Translations under genes and position numbers: made by a program
The notes under the pieces: generated by a model
Told to the model about the DNA's origin: nothing
Databases searched by the model: none
The model's input: only the letters and a program-made list of their open reading frames with translations
Part shown: positions 1 to 10,489 of the stretch, piece by piece
How positions within the stretch are numbered: position 1 is the first letter of the stretch
How the letters are laid out: each line of letters begins with the position of its first letter
From: Kutzneria viridogrisea
Lineage (GTDB): Bacteria; Actinomycetota; Actinomycetes; Mycobacteriales; Pseudonocardiaceae
NCBI GenBank assembly: GCA_014138725.1
Contig: JACJID010000005.1
Location: 682,001 to 746,000 of the forward strand
Direction of reading: 5' to 3'
Length of the DNA: 64,000 nt

Positions 1-431
1 ACGCGTTCTTCGCGCTGGACGGCCTGCTGGAGACCCTGCTGACGGTGCTCGACGAGTTCGGCGCCTACCCGGCCGTCGTGGCCCGCGAACTGGACCGTTA
101 CCTGCCGTTCCTGGCCACCACGAAGGTGCTGATGGGCGCGGTGCGCGCGGGCGTTGGCCGGGAGACCGCGCACGAGGCGATCAAGGAGAACGCGGTGGCC
201 GTGGCGCTGGCCATGCGCGAGCAGGGCGCCGAGCGCAACGACCTGCTGGACCGGCTGGCCGCCGACGAGCGCCTGCCGCTGGACCGCGCGCGGCTGGACG
301 AGCTGCTGGCCGACCGGCTGTCCTTCACCGGGGTGGCCGGGGCCCAGGTGGACGCCGTTGTGGCCGAGGTCACCAAGCTGCTGGACCGCTTTCCGCAGGC
401 AGCGGGGTACGTTCCCGAGCCGATCCTCTGA
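1..431 (+). CDS. purB: Adenylosuccinate lyase, C-terminal part (5' truncated by window edge)
   Basis: The frame is open from base 3 and ends in TGA at 429-431, so about 142 codons of the C-terminal region are visible and the rest lies left of the window. Adenylosuccinate lyase splits SAICAR and adenylosuccinate, releasing fumarate, in the cytosol. The residues ALDGLLETLLTVLDEFGAYP and the helical segment around KVLMGAVRAGVGRETAHEAIKE resemble the C-terminal domain of actinobacterial PurB; the catalytic signature region is outside the window. The position ahead of purC and purSQL supports the call. The M seen at base 45 is internal, not a start. Confidence 0.88.
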   Translation, partial: AFFALDGLLETLLTVLDEFGAYPAVVARELDRYLPFLATTKVLMGAVRAGVGRETAHEAIKENAVAVALAMREQGAERNDLLDRLAADERLPLDRARLDELLADRLSFTGVAGAQVDAVVAEVTKLLDRFPQAAGYVPEPIL

Positions 432-440
432 TCCGAGGGG

Positions 441-446
441 TAGCTT
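441..446 (+). promoter_or_regulatory. -10 element TAGCTT of the MOSC gene (leaderless geometry)
   Basis: TAGCTT matches the actinobacterial TANNNT -10 pattern and ends 6 nt before the ATG at 453, so transcription would begin about at the start codon. No Shine-Dalgarno sequence precedes the ATG. Inferred from spacing only. Confidence 0.4.
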
Positions 447-452
447 CGGGCC

Positions 453-1286
453 ATGGTGCACGTCTCGGCTTTGGTCAGCTACCCGGTGAAGGGCTGTGCG
501 GGAACCCCGCTGGACACGGCGGCGGTCTGGGACATCGGTCTGCAACACGACCGGACGTTCATGGTGGTGGACGCGGAGGGCAGGTTCCGCAGCCAGCGCA
601 ACGACCCGAACATGGCTCGCATCAGGCCGACCGTGCTGGACGGTGGGGCCCGGCTCGAGCTGTCCGCAGCTGGGGTCGAGGATCTGGTGGTGGAGGTCCG
701 GCCGCTGGCGCCCCGTCGCCGGGTGCTGGTGCAGCGGACCGAGGTGACCGCCGCCGACCAGGGTGACGAGGCGGCCGAGTGGTTCAGCGCGGTGCTGGGC
801 AACCCGAGCCGCCTGGTCACGGTCGCGCCCGAGCACGAGCGGGTCAGCGCCGGCGAGTACGAGGGCACGGCCGCCTTCGCCGACGCGCACGCCCTGCTGA
901 TCGCCTCCGAGGCCTCGCTGGACGAGCTGAACTCGCGCATCCTGGCGCGCGGTGCCGCCCCGGTGCCGATGGACCGGTTCCGGCCCAACATCGTGCTCAC
1001 CGGCTGGCCGGAGCCGCACACCGAGGACCGGGCCCGTCGGCTGTCCATCGGTACCGCCGAGTTCGGCTACGCCAAGCTGTGCGTGCGCTGCACCGTGCCG
1101 ATGGTCGACCAGGACACCGGGCGCAGGGCGGGGCCCGAGCCCATCCGCACGCTCGCCGACTACCGGCGCGATCCCGGTGGCGGCGTCACCTTCGGCATGA
1201 AGGCCGCCGTGCTGCGCACCGGTTCGCTCTCCGTTGGCGACGAGGTCTGCGTGGACCGGTGGGCGGAACTCAGCCCGGCGAGCTGA
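453..1286 (+). CDS. MOSC domain-containing protein
   Basis: A 277-residue protein of the MOSC family (molybdenum cofactor sulfurase C-terminal-like). The N-terminal third looks like the MOSC N-terminal beta-barrel (SALVSYPVKGCAG, then DRTFMVVD). The C-terminal half contains the MOSC core, including RFRPNIVLTG and KLCVRCTVPMVDQDTG with the conserved cysteine that in family members binds persulfide or contacts the cofactor. Such proteins act in molybdenum-cofactor sulfuration or in molybdenum-dependent reduction of N-hydroxylated compounds; the substrate cannot be told here. The ATG at 453 is favoured because a -10-like TAGCTT ends 6 nt upstream. The 3' end overlaps the convergent gene at 1270 by 17 bp. 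Confidence 0.85.
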   Translation: MVHVSALVSYPVKGCAGTPLDTAAVWDIGLQHDRTFMVVDAEGRFRSQRNDPNMARIRPTVLDGGARLELSAAGVEDLVVEVRPLAPRRRVLVQRTEVTAADQGDEAAEWFSAVLGNPSRLVTVAPEHERVSAGEYEGTAAFADAHALLIASEASLDELNSRILARGAAPVPMDRFRPNIVLTGWPEPHTEDRARRLSIGTAEFGYAKLCVRCTVPMVDQDTGRRAGPEPIRTLADYRRDPGGGVTFGMKAAVLRTGSLSVGDEVCVDRWAELSPAS

Positions 1287-1773
1287 TCCGCCGCGCCTCC
1301 TCGCGGATCCGGTCCACGTAGAACTGCCTCGGCACGCTCCACACCGGACACCACGAGTCGTACTCGCCGAGCCAGCTCGCCAACCCGGTGAGCTCGTCGG
1401 GACGCCCCAGCTTGTGCCAGCACTCGACCAGCCTGCGCGCCCCGGTCACCGCGTCCAGTTCGTCCTCGGCGACCAGCCGCGCGAGCCAGCGCACCAGGGT
1501 CCACCGGTCGCTGGTCGGGTCGTGGCCGAGGCCGGGCGCGAGCGCCAGTTCGGCGACCACCCCGTCGAACACCCCCGCCGCCTCGGACCGCTCCTGCTCG
1601 CCCAGCCCGGCGAGTACGCCCAGCGAGGGCGAGTCGACACCCGCGAGCACCGCGTCCAGCCCGGCCCTGATCAGCAGATCGGCGTCGACCTCGTCGCCTG
1701 CCATCCGCTCGATCGCCAGCATCCGCAGGCGTTCCAGCGCCGCGGCCTGCCCGTCGAGGGCCGTCACCGGCAC
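1270..1773 (-). CDS. Hypothetical protein, last gene of the membrane-protein cluster
   Basis: I do not recognise the family. The reading frame gives a soluble, helix-rich, acidic protein of about 167 residues ending with DSWCPVWSVPRQFYVDRIREEARR. The start is uncertain: the frame is open far upstream, but that part overlaps the preceding gene in another frame and reads as low-complexity Arg/Gly/Ala. I chose the GTG at 1773; a GTG at 1767 is equally possible. It follows the 142-residue membrane-protein gene by 35 bp and is probably its co-transcribed last member. Its end overlaps the convergent MOSC gene by 17 bp. Confidence 0.6.
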   Translation of the reverse strand: MPVTALDGQAAALERLRMLAIERMAGDEVDADLLIRAGLDAVLAGVDSPSLGVLAGLGEQERSEAAGVFDGVVAELALAPGLGHDPTSDRWTLVRWLARLVAEDELDAVTGARRLVECWHKLGRPDELTGLASWLGEYDSWCPVWSVPRQFYVDRIREEARRISSPG

Positions 1774-1808
1774 AGGATGCGCCCGGCACCCCGGTTCGCG
1801 CCAGACCC

Positions 1809-2237
1809 TCAGCTGCGCAACTCCACCCGCCACACGGGTTGCTCCGCCGCGAGCACCTGCTCCAGACCGCCGACCAGCCACAGGTGCAGCTGTCCGTCCT
1901 CGGCGAAGTGCAGCGCCTCCACCTGCCCCACCGGCCCCGCGGAGCCGTACAGCCGGACCCACTCGCCGGGCCGCAGCTCGCCCGCCGGGTCGAGCCGGGT
2001 GTTCACCGCCTTGGAGGCCGGGCGGACCAGTACGGTCCACGACTTCCACGCGCCGAACACGAAAGCCGCCGACACCAGTGGCAGCCAGGTCAGCGCGGGA
2101 CGGCCGCCCGCGAAGGGGATCGTCAGGAACAGACCGCCCAGCAGCGCCCACAGCCCGGAGCTGATCGGGGTCGTGCCCGCCTGCAACCAGCCGGTGGTCC
2201 GCACCGTCCCGTCCGGACACAGTCCTCGCGGGGTCAT
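1809..2237 (-). CDS. Membrane protein, short paralogue of the 2775-3452 product
   Basis: A 142-residue protein starting at ATG 2237, whose start overlaps the stop of the upstream gene (ATGA). The N-terminus reads DGTVRTTGW followed by PISSGLWALLGGLFLTIPFAG, a predicted membrane hairpin of two hydrophobic segments (about 25-45 and 50-70), then a soluble C-terminal domain with RLYGSAGPVGQVEALHFAEDG and a terminal VWRVELRS. Nearly every landmark recurs in the 225-residue protein at 2775-3452, so the two are paralogues. This copy lacks the zinc-ribbon-like N-terminal domain. Function unknown; no Pfam family recognised. Confidence 0.72.
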   Translation of the reverse strand: MTPRGLCPDGTVRTTGWLQAGTTPISSGLWALLGGLFLTIPFAGGRPALTWLPLVSAAFVFGAWKSWTVLVRPASKAVNTRLDPAGELRPGEWVRLYGSAGPVGQVEALHFAEDGQLHLWLVGGLEQVLAAEQPVWRVELRS

Positions 2238-2716
2238 GCGGCCCGCCACCTCAGCTGCCCAGGACCCTTGCACACCATGGGTTTGCCAGCCTTCGTCACA
2301 CCGAGCGCGCCTTCCAGCGAGCAGAACGCGCCCGACGTCACCCCGAGCTGCCCGGACGGCGGCTCGGTGGTCGGTTGCTGGGGCGGCTGGTAGGTCGGCG
2401 GGTCGTTGCTGGGTGGTGGCGGCGCCTGGGTCGTGGTTGTCGTCGTGGTGGTGACAACCTTTGTGGTGACAGAGGTTGTGGTGACAGTGGTTGTGGTCGG
2501 TGCGGGCGTTGTCGTGGTGGTGAGCACCGGGGCCACGAGCTCCTGTGGTGTGGTGACCGGTGGCGCCGGCGGGCCCACCGGAGCGCCGAACGCGATGGTG
2601 AGCGCCACCAGCAGCCCGGAACCCCCGCCCAACGAGGTGAGCAGGCGGGACCAGCCCGGGGTTCGCCACCACCAGCGGGCCAGCGCGAACCGCTCGGTAC
2701 CAGCGGAATCTGTCAC
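2234..2716 (-). CDS. Single-pass membrane protein with Thr/Pro-rich stalk and Cys-pair C-terminal domain
   Basis: A 160-residue protein from GTG 2716. The N-terminus (TDSAGTERFALARWWWR) is followed by a transmembrane segment (about 25-45), a long low-complexity stalk of Thr and Pro (about 55-110), and a small extracytoplasmic domain with GAFCSLEGALGVTKAGKPMVC, whose two cysteines probably form a disulfide. This short Cys-pair motif recurs at the C-terminus of many actinobacterial exported proteins, as I remember it. The ALARWWWR...WSRLL...LGG block is shared with the 40-residue protein at 3459-3581. The stop overlaps the next start by 4 bp, indicating translational coupling. Confidence 0.75.
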   Translation of the reverse strand: MTDSAGTERFALARWWWRTPGWSRLLTSLGGGSGLLVALTIAFGAPVGPPAPPVTTPQELVAPVLTTTTTPAPTTTTVTTTSVTTKVVTTTTTTTTQAPPPPSNDPPTYQPPQQPTTEPPSGQLGVTSGAFCSLEGALGVTKAGKPMVCKGPGQLRWRAA

Positions 2717-2774
2717 TCGCTGTGCATCCGAGCCCGGCCGTTGGCCGTTACCGCGGGGCGCGCGGTTCACCTGT

Positions 2775-3452
2775 TCAGCTGCGCAGTTCGGCCTGCCACA
2801 CCCGGCGCTGCGGGGCCACGCCGAACTCCTGGCCGCCGACCAGCCGCACCAGCACCGTGCCGGTGGCGTTCGCGGCGACGGCGGCCACCTGTCCCACCGG
2901 CCCCGCCGAGCCGTAGACGCGGACCAGCTCACCACCGGCCAGCTCGCTCGCGGGCACCAGGCCCAGGTTGACCGCCCGCGAGGAGGGGCGCAGCAGCAGG
3001 GTCCACATGCGCCACAGGGCGTAGCCGAGCACGGCACCGATCAACGGTGCCAACGAGATCCCGTTCAGGCCGATGGGCAGCGTGAGCCAGAACCCGGCGA
3101 GCAGTGCCCACAGCCCCGAGCTCACCGGCAGCCGCCACAGCTGGACCCAGCCGGTGGTGCGCACCGTGCCGTCGGGCAGCAGGCCGATCGGTGTGCGCCC
3201 GTCGAACAGTCGCACCGACGTGCCCTGAACCGGTTGCAGCGCAAGGGATTCGGTCACTGCCTTGCCGACGAGTGCGAAGTCGACCGGCACCTGGTGTCCG
3301 CAGTCGGCACACACCAGGGACAGACCGGTCTCGAACCGGCCGTCGGGCCGCACCTTGAGCGCACCGTGCCCGCGCGGGCAGTGGTAGGCGTGCGGACCGT
3401 GTTGCAGCGACTGCAGCGCGCTGGCGTCACCGACCGAGAACGGGGTCGTCAT
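2775..3452 (-). CDS. Zinc-ribbon-like membrane protein
   Basis: A 225-residue protein starting at ATG 3452, six bases after the stop of the small ORF upstream and preceded by GAGGG. Residues 20-60 hold C25, H29, then C48, C51 and H53, a probable zinc-binding ribbon (HCPRGH and VCADCGH). Two predicted membrane segments follow (about 110-150: SSGLWALLAGFWLTLPIG and LAPLIGAVLGYALW), then a C-terminal soluble domain with RVYGSAGPVGQVAAV. From about residue 90 onward it is homologous to the 142-residue product at 1809-2237. Function unknown; a membrane-tethered sensor or chaperone-like role would be guesswork. Confidence 0.75.
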   Translation of the reverse strand: MTTPFSVGDASALQSLQHGPHAYHCPRGHGALKVRPDGRFETGLSLVCADCGHQVPVDFALVGKAVTESLALQPVQGTSVRLFDGRTPIGLLPDGTVRTTGWVQLWRLPVSSGLWALLAGFWLTLPIGLNGISLAPLIGAVLGYALWRMWTLLLRPSSRAVNLGLVPASELAGGELVRVYGSAGPVGQVAAVAANATGTVLVRLVGGQEFGVAPQRRVWQAELRS

Positions 3453-3458
3453 CCGCCC

Positions 3459-3581
3459 TCACCAGCCGTACGCCAGGGCGAACGCGGTCGTCGCCGCGAG
3501 CCAGCCGCCGAGGGCCACCAGCAGCCGGGACCAGACCGAAAGCCGCCACCACCAGCGGGCCAGCGCCGAGGAGTCGCTCAT
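3459..3581 (-). CDS. 40-residue single-pass membrane protein (small ORF)
   Basis: ATG at 3581 to TGA at 3459-3461 encodes 40 residues: MSDSSALARWWWRLSVWSRL followed by a hydrophobic stretch ending in ALAYGW. It is real on two grounds. It matches the N-terminal block of the 160-residue protein at 2234-2716 (ALARWWWR, WSRLL, LGG), and it sits 6 bp upstream of the 225-residue gene in operon arrangement. One predicted transmembrane helix, with the N-terminus probably cytoplasmic. It is shorter than common gene-caller limits and easily missed. Confidence 0.68.
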   Translation of the reverse strand: MSDSSALARWWWRLSVWSRLLVALGGWLAATTAFALAYGW

Positions 3582-3662
3582 GCCCCGCCGATCGGTGTGA
3601 TGTCACTCACCGTTACTGCTGCGCCGTGCGTATCACCTGGTTGGCCGCAGCTCGTGGCTCTG

Positions 3663-3668
3663 TAGGGT
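3663..3668 (+). promoter_or_regulatory. -10 element TAGGGT of purC (leaderless geometry)
   Basis: TAGGGT fits TANNNT and is followed by exactly 7 nt (cactgac) and then the GTG start of purC at 3676. No Shine-Dalgarno sequence is present. This is the spacing expected for a leaderless mRNA. Confidence 0.5.
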
Positions 3669-3675
3669 CACTGAC

Positions 3676-4551
3676 GTGGCTGAACTCGCCGACTACCAGC
3701 TGATCGCCGCGGGCAAGGTCCGCGAGCTCTACGCCGTGGACTCCGAGCACCTGCTGCTCGTCGCCTCCAACCGGGTGTCCGCCTACGACTGGGTGCTGCC
3801 CACGGAGATCCCGGACAAGGGCGCGATCCTCACCGCGATGAGCGTGTTCTGGTTCGAGCAGCTCGCCGACCTGGTGCCCAACCACCTGGTCGCCGCGCAG
3901 GACGAGCGCATCCCGGCCGAGGTCGCCGACCGCGCGCTGCTCGTGCGCAGGCTCACCATGCTGCCGGTGGAGTGCGTGGCCCGCGGCTACCTGACCGGCT
4001 CCGGCCTGATCGACTACCGGAACACCGGCGCGGTCTGCGGGGTCGAGCTGCCCGCCGGGCTGGTGGAGTCCTCGAAGCTGCCGGAGACGATCTTCACCCC
4101 GGCCAGCAAGGCGGAGATCGGCGAGCACGACGAGAACATCAGCTTCCAGGCGGTCGTCGAGCAGCAGGGCGCCGAACTGGCCGGGCGGCTGCGCGAGCTG
4201 ACCGTGGCCGTGTACGAGGCGGGCAGCCGGATCGCCGAGAAGGCGGGCGTCATCCTGGCCGACACCAAGCTGGAGTTCGGCGTGGACGCCGAGGGCGAGC
4301 TGGTGCTCGGCGACGAGGTGCTGACCCCCGACTCCTCGCGCTACTGGCCCGCCGAGGGCTACCAGGCGGGCCGGGTGCAGCCCTCCTACGACAAGCAGTA
4401 CGTGCGGGACTGGCTCACCTCGCCGGAGTCCGGCTGGGACCGGGCCTCGGACACCCCGCCCCCGCCGCTGCCCGAGCACGTGGTCGCCGCGACCCGGTCG
4501 CGCTACGTGGAGGCCTACGAGCGGGTCACCGGCCGCCGATTCGGACGGTAA
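3676..4551 (+). CDS. purC: Phosphoribosylaminoimidazole-succinocarboxamide (SAICAR) synthase
   Basis: 291 residues, the usual length for the bacterial enzyme. It joins CAIR and aspartate with ATP to give SAICAR, step 8 of purine synthesis, in the cytosol. Visible landmarks are the N-terminal GKVRELY nucleotide-binding loop, [11 protein letters not shown], the central [13 protein letters not shown] signature, and LADTKLEFG plus [13 protein letters not shown] near the C-terminus, all diagnostic of PurC. GTG at 3676 is supported by the -10 element 7 nt upstream. It is divergent from the membrane-protein cluster and separate from purSQL. Confidence 0.96.
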   Translation: MAELADYQLIAAGKVRELYAVDSEHLLLVASNRVSAYDWVLPTEIPDKGAILTAMSVFWFEQLADLVPNHLVAAQDERIPAEVADRALLVRRLTMLPVECVARGYLTGSGLIDYRNTGAVCGVELPAGLVESSKLPETIFTPASKAEIGEHDENISFQAVVEQQGAELAGRLRELTVAVYEAGSRIAEKAGVILADTKLEFGVDAEGELVLGDEVLTPDSSRYWPAEGYQAGRVQPSYDKQYVRDWLTSPESGWDRASDTPPPPLPEHVVAATRSRYVEAYERVTGRRFGR

Positions 4552-4614
4552 GGATTCGTCCCGGTTCCACCTCGGGTTCAGGCCCCTGTCACGCCGATCG
4601 GGCGCACTGGGAGC

Positions 4615-5328
4615 GTGAGCCCCCGGCTGGTTGTCTCGCTGTCCGGCATCAACTCCCGAACCCTGACCGAGTGCGCTGAGCTGGCTGCGGAGCTCGGCAC
4701 GAGGGGCGTGCGGCTCTCGCTGCTCGTCGCCCCGCGCGTGGAGCGGCAGTCGGCCGACTCGCCCGCGCTGAAGTGGGTCCGCACCAGAGCCGCCAGCGGC
4801 GACGCCGTGGTACTGCACGGCCTGGACCACGACGTGGACCCCTGCCGCAGGCCCAGGGGGATCCGCAGGCAGGCCGAGTTCGCCGCGCTGCCCGCACACG
4901 AGGCGAGCCTGCGGCTGGTCGCGGCCCGCGCCCTGCTGGAGCGCCTCGACCTGCACACCGAGGCCTTCGCCCCGCCGCGCTGGCTCGCCTCGCACGGCAC
5001 GCTGACCGCCCTGCGGCGGCACGGCTTCACGGTGTGCGCCGACATCACGGCGGTGCACAACCTGCGCACCGGCCAGGCCGTACCGGGCCGGGTGCACGCG
5101 ATGAGCCGGGTCGAGCGCGGTGAGCAGTGGCTGTGCTGGGCGCTGGTGCTCGGCGCGGCCAGGGCGGCCCGCCGCGGCGGCCTGGTCCGGGTCGCCTTCG
5201 ACGCCGCCGACCTGTACCGGCCCGGCCCCAGGCAGGCCCTGCTCGACGCCGTGGACATCGCGCTGCACCACGGCGCCGAGCCGGTCACCTACGGCTCGCT
5301 ACACCTTGGTCAGCTCGCCGCGAGCTAG
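4615..5328 (+). CDS. DUF2334 / polysaccharide-deacetylase-like protein
   Basis: 237 residues, cytosolic (no signal peptide). The fold resembles the NodB-like/DUF2334 deacetylase group: an N-terminal strand LVVSLSGI, then HGLDHDVDPCRRPRG with a His-Asp-rich segment where metal-binding residues usually sit, and FAPPRWLASHGTLTALRRHGF typical of the family. The substrate is unknown. GTG 4615 has GGGAG just upstream, although very close. The last 30 bp overlap the convergent metallo-hydrolase gene. It may be transcribed with purC (63-bp gap), but no functional link is evident. Confidence 0.75.
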   Translation: MSPRLVVSLSGINSRTLTECAELAAELGTRGVRLSLLVAPRVERQSADSPALKWVRTRAASGDAVVLHGLDHDVDPCRRPRGIRRQAEFAALPAHEASLRLVAARALLERLDLHTEAFAPPRWLASHGTLTALRRHGFTVCADITAVHNLRTGQAVPGRVHAMSRVERGEQWLCWALVLGAARAARRGGLVRVAFDAADLYRPGPRQALLDAVDIALHHGAEPVTYGSLHLGQLAAS

Positions 5329-5940
5329 CAGGTTCACCGAGGACTGCTCCTGCTTGAGGTTGGTGAACATGGTCACGGCCAGGTTCAGCCCGACCTCGGT
5401 GAACAGCGCCTCGTGGATCGGCACGGCCACCCTCGGCGCCACCTCGCGCAGGTAGTCGATGGCCTCGGCGAGCTTGAGCCACGGGCCGGAGGTGGGCAGG
5501 CCGAGCACGTCCACCTCCTGCTCGGGGCGCACCAGCGAGTCGCCGGGGTGCAGGAAGGCGCCCTCGTCGACCAGGTACCCCACGTTGGTGCAGCCGGGCA
5601 TGTCCCCGTAGACGTTCGCGTGCCTGCCGCCGATCACGTTCACCCGCGCGCCGCCGAGCCGCAGTTCGTCGCCGGGGGTGGCCACGGTGAACTCCAGGCC
5701 CAGCGGCTCGACCGTGGGCACGGTGTCCTGGTCCACGACCAGCTTCGCGCCCGGGTTGGCCGCCAGCAGCGCGGGCAGCCGCTGCACGTCGATGTGGTCG
5801 AAGTGCTGGTGCGTGATCAGGACCGCGTCCAGGCCCTCGGTCGACTCGAAGCCGGTGGAGAACGTGCCGGGATCGATCAGCAGCCGGGCCGAACCGGTGT
5901 CCAGAAGCACGCAGGCATGTCCAAAGTGGACGATTTGCAT
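5299..5940 (-). CDS. MBL-fold metallo-hydrolase
   Basis: 213 residues with the metallo-beta-lactamase signature THQHFDHID (HxHxDH) around residues 43-51, an upstream LLIDPGTF metal-coordination strand, and later metal-ligand candidates in GGRHANVYGD, HPGDSL and VPIHEALF. It belongs to the UlaG-like/beta-lactamase superfamily 2 group of small bacterial hydrolases; the substrate cannot be read from the sequence. It starts at ATG 5940 and converges on the DUF2334 gene with a 30-bp overlap. The epimerase gene lies 31 bp upstream on the same strand, so both may be co-transcribed. Confidence 0.85.
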   Translation of the reverse strand: MQIVHFGHACVLLDTGSARLLIDPGTFSTGFESTEGLDAVLITHQHFDHIDVQRLPALLAANPGAKLVVDQDTVPTVEPLGLEFTVATPGDELRLGGARVNVIGGRHANVYGDMPGCTNVGYLVDEGAFLHPGDSLVRPEQEVDVLGLPTSGPWLKLAEAIDYLREVAPRVAVPIHEALFTEVGLNLAVTMFTNLKQEQSSVNLLARGELTKV

Positions 5941-5971
5941 CTATTGCTCCTTCACGATGTCCACCACCAGC

Positions 5972-6964
5972 CTATGCCCGCGCGGCGGCGAGCACCTCGG
6001 CTTCGGCCGCCCGGCTCAGCCCCGCCCTGCGCTCCCGGTCCAGGCCAAGTTCCCGTTCCCGCCCCAGTGCCCCGGACACCACCTCGTCCAGCGGGCGCGG
6101 CCGCAACCCGGCCGCCAGCGAGGCGGACACCTCGCGCGCGGCGATCCCGTGGTACTCGGCGGGCAGCCACAGCGGCAGCGAGCGCGGACCACCCCAGGGC
6201 TGGACCCCGTTGGCCGTCAACACCTCCGGCGACACCGGCACCAGCTCGGTACCCGCTGGTGCCGCCAGTTCCGCGATGCCCGCCAGCAGGTCACCCAGCC
6301 GCTGCGCCGGGCACACCGCGTCGAAGTCCCCGACCAGCCGCTGCTCGGCCGCGTCCACGATCCACGCCGCCAGGTCGCGCACGTCCACGTACTGCACCAG
6401 CTGCTCCGCCGCGTCCGGCACCAGCACCTGCCCGCCCCGGGCCATGCGCCCCGGCCAGTAGCCGAACCGGTCCGAGTCGTCCTTCGGCCCCGTGATCAGT
6501 CCCGGGCGCACCACGAAGGCCCGGTCGCCCACCGCATCGCGCACCGCCTCCTCGCTCGCGACCTTGATCGCCCCGTAGTTCTCCGGGGTCTGTTCCCCGC
6601 CCTCGGCCGTCAGCGGCTCGCGTAGGGCGGCCCGCGCGTCCAGGCCCTTCGTCGCCTCGTCCGCGTACACGTTGATCGTGGACACGAAGGTCCAGTGCCC
6701 CGCCCCCGCGCCCAGCGCCGCCAGCGCGTCGCGCACCCACGGGTAGGACATCTTCGCCACGTCGACGACGGCGTCGAACCGCTCCCCGGCCAGCGGCGCC
6801 AGGCCCGCCGGGTCGTCCCGGTCCACCCGCACCAGCCGCGCCCCGGCGGGCACCTGCCCGCTCGTGCCCCTGGCCGCGCACACCACCTCGTGGCCCCTGC
6901 GCAGCGCCTCCTCGGCGACCGCCCAGCTGACGAACACCGTTCCGCCCAGCACCAGAACTCGCAT
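5972..6964 (-). CDS. NAD-dependent epimerase/dehydratase family protein
   Basis: 330 residues of the extended short-chain dehydrogenase type. The N-terminal Rossmann motif is [11 protein letters not shown], a variant of GxxGxxG also seen in reductases annotated as isoflavone-reductase-like or nucleoside-diphosphate-sugar epimerases. Further landmarks are [25 protein letters not shown] (the active-site Ser/Thr region) and [13 protein letters not shown] with the YxxxK catalytic pair (Tyr-Gly-Ala-Ile-Lys). The substrate is unknown. It is divergent from purS across a 204-bp region that carries a 53-bp palindrome. Confidence 0.85.
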   Translation of the reverse strand: MRVLVLGGTVFVSWAVAEEALRRGHEVVCAARGTSGQVPAGARLVRVDRDDPAGLAPLAGERFDAVVDVAKMSYPWVRDALAALGAGAGHWTFVSTINVYADEATKGLDARAALREPLTAEGGEQTPENYGAIKVASEEAVRDAVGDRAFVVRPGLITGPKDDSDRFGYWPGRMARGGQVLVPDAAEQLVQYVDVRDLAAWIVDAAEQRLVGDFDAVCPAQRLGDLLAGIAELAAPAGTELVPVSPEVLTANGVQPWGGPRSLPLWLPAEYHGIAAREVSASLAAGLRPRPLDEVVSGALGRERELGLDRERRAGLSRAAEAEVLAAARA

Positions 6965-7035
6965 GGCCCCCAGCCAAGCCCCGCACCGTGGCCGGCGCCA
7001 CAGGTCTCGCGCAGGGCGAACGTGCCCGGCGGGGC

Positions 7036-7088
7036 GCCATGAAAGTGCCGTTCCTGGCGTTCAACGCCAGGAACGGCACTTTCATGGC
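7036..7088. repeat. 53-bp perfect palindrome, copy 1
   Basis: Two 25-nt arms separated by TCA; the 5' arm begins gccatgaaagtgccgttcct. It is identical in all 53 bases to the element at 59156-59208, and shares its outer GCC and central GCGTTCAACGC with the element at 43060-43112. This copy lies between two divergent genes, so it is not at a normal terminator position. It is open in several frames on both strands, which produces spurious ORFs. Confidence 0.9.
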
Positions 7089-7168
7089 ACGTGAGGGTCG
7101 GGGCCTTCACCCAGGTCAGGTAGGCTCTGGCGGTACCGCCGACCCTCTCGAACCGGGAGCATCCAGCA

Positions 7169-7408
7169 GTGGCCCGAGTCGTCGTCGACGTCATGCCCAA
7201 GCCCGAGATCCTCGACCCCCAGGGGCAGGCCGTGGCCAACGCGCTGCCGCGCCTTGGCTTCTCCGGGATTGGCAGCGTCCGCCAAGGCAAGCACTTCGAG
7301 CTGGAGGTCGACGACTCGGTCGACGACGCCACGCTCGCCAAGATCGCCGAGACCTTCCTGGCGAACCCGGTCGTGGAGGACTGGGTCGTCCGCCGGGTCG
7401 AGTCATGA
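7169..7408 (+). CDS. purS: Phosphoribosylformylglycinamidine synthase subunit PurS
   Basis: 79 residues, the standard PurS size. PurS bridges the glutaminase PurQ and synthetase PurL in the three-protein FGAM synthetase and helps channel ammonia. It contains [19 protein letters not shown] at the N-terminus, [17 protein letters not shown] and [12 protein letters not shown] at the C-terminus, all family hallmarks. GTG 7169 is preceded by GGGAG about 11 nt upstream. The stop overlaps purQ by 4 bp (ATGA). Confidence 0.95.
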   Translation: MARVVVDVMPKPEILDPQGQAVANALPRLGFSGIGSVRQGKHFELEVDDSVDDATLAKIAETFLANPVVEDWVVRRVES

Positions 7409-8075
7409 GCAAGATCGGCGTCATCACGTTCCCGGGCACGCTCGACGACGTGGACGCGGCCCGCGCGGTGACCTACGCGGGCGCCGAGGCGGTGTCGCTG
7501 TGGCACGCCGACGCGGACCTGCGCGGGGTGGAGGCCGTGGTCGTGCCGGGTGGCTTCTCCTACGGGGACTACCTGCGCTGTGGGGCCATCGCCCGGTTCG
7601 CCCCGGTGATGACCGAGGTGGTCGCCGCGGCCGCCAAGGGCATGCCGGTGCTGGGCATCTGCAACGGCTTCCAGATCCTGTGCGAGGCGGGCCTGCTGCC
7701 CGGCGTGCTGATCCGCAACCAGGGCCTGCACTTCGTGTGCCGGGACCAGTGGCTGCGGGTGGAGAACGCGAGCTCGGCGTGGACCTCGCGCTACGAGCAG
7801 GGCGCGGAGATCCTGGTGCCGCTCAAGTCCGGTGAGGGCTGCTACGTGGCCGAGAAGTCCACTGTGGACGAACTGGAGGGCGAGGGGCGGGTGGTGTTCC
7901 GCTACGTCGGCGGCAACCCCAACGGCTCCACGAACGACATCGCGGGCGTCAGCAGCGCGAACGGCCGGGTGGTCGGGCTGATGCCGCACCCGGAGCACGC
8001 GATCGACGCGCTCACCGGCCCGTCCGACGACGGCCTGGGCCTGATCCTGTCCGTTCTCGACTCCCTGGTGGCGGC

Positions 8076-8079
<4 letters not shown>
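7405..8079 (+). CDS. purQ: Phosphoribosylformylglycinamidine synthase subunit PurQ (glutaminase)
   Basis: 224 residues. A class I glutamine amidotransferase that hydrolyses glutamine and supplies ammonia to PurL. The nucleophile Cys is in GICNGFQIL and the catalytic His-Glu pair is in [10 protein letters not shown] near the C-terminus; [15 protein letters not shown] forms the oxyanion/PurS-contact region. ATG 7405 overlaps the purS stop, and the purQ stop overlaps the purL GTG, so purSQL is a tightly coupled operon. Confidence 0.96.
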
Positions 8080-10364
<2,285 letters not shown>

Positions 10365-10377
10365 GCGGAGCGGAATC

Positions 10378-10418
10378 GACCGGCAGGGCAGGGACCACCA
10401 GGACCTGCCCTGCCGGTC
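10378..10418 (+). terminator. Rho-independent-like terminator after purSQL
   Basis: A perfect 15-bp stem (gaccggcagggcagg) with an 11-nt loop, followed by tgtttgggg. It starts 14 nt after the purL stop. The stem could also stop leftward transcripts of the convergent GH25 gene, whose stop codon is at 10490. Confidence 0.7.
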
Positions 10419-10489
10419 TGTTTGGGGGCGGATTAGGTGCGCCGACGGCCCGTCCTGCGTGGATGGACCGCCGGCGCGGCGGGGGTGGT

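Noticed and set aside
3613-5271. 552-codon minus-strand open frame opposite purC and the DUF2334 gene
   Set aside because: Antisense of two clear genes; low-complexity Gly/Arg/His/Val reading.
7039-7094. Protein starts reading [17 protein letters not shown]
   Set aside because: These come from the 53-bp palindrome, which is open on both strands; they are not genes.
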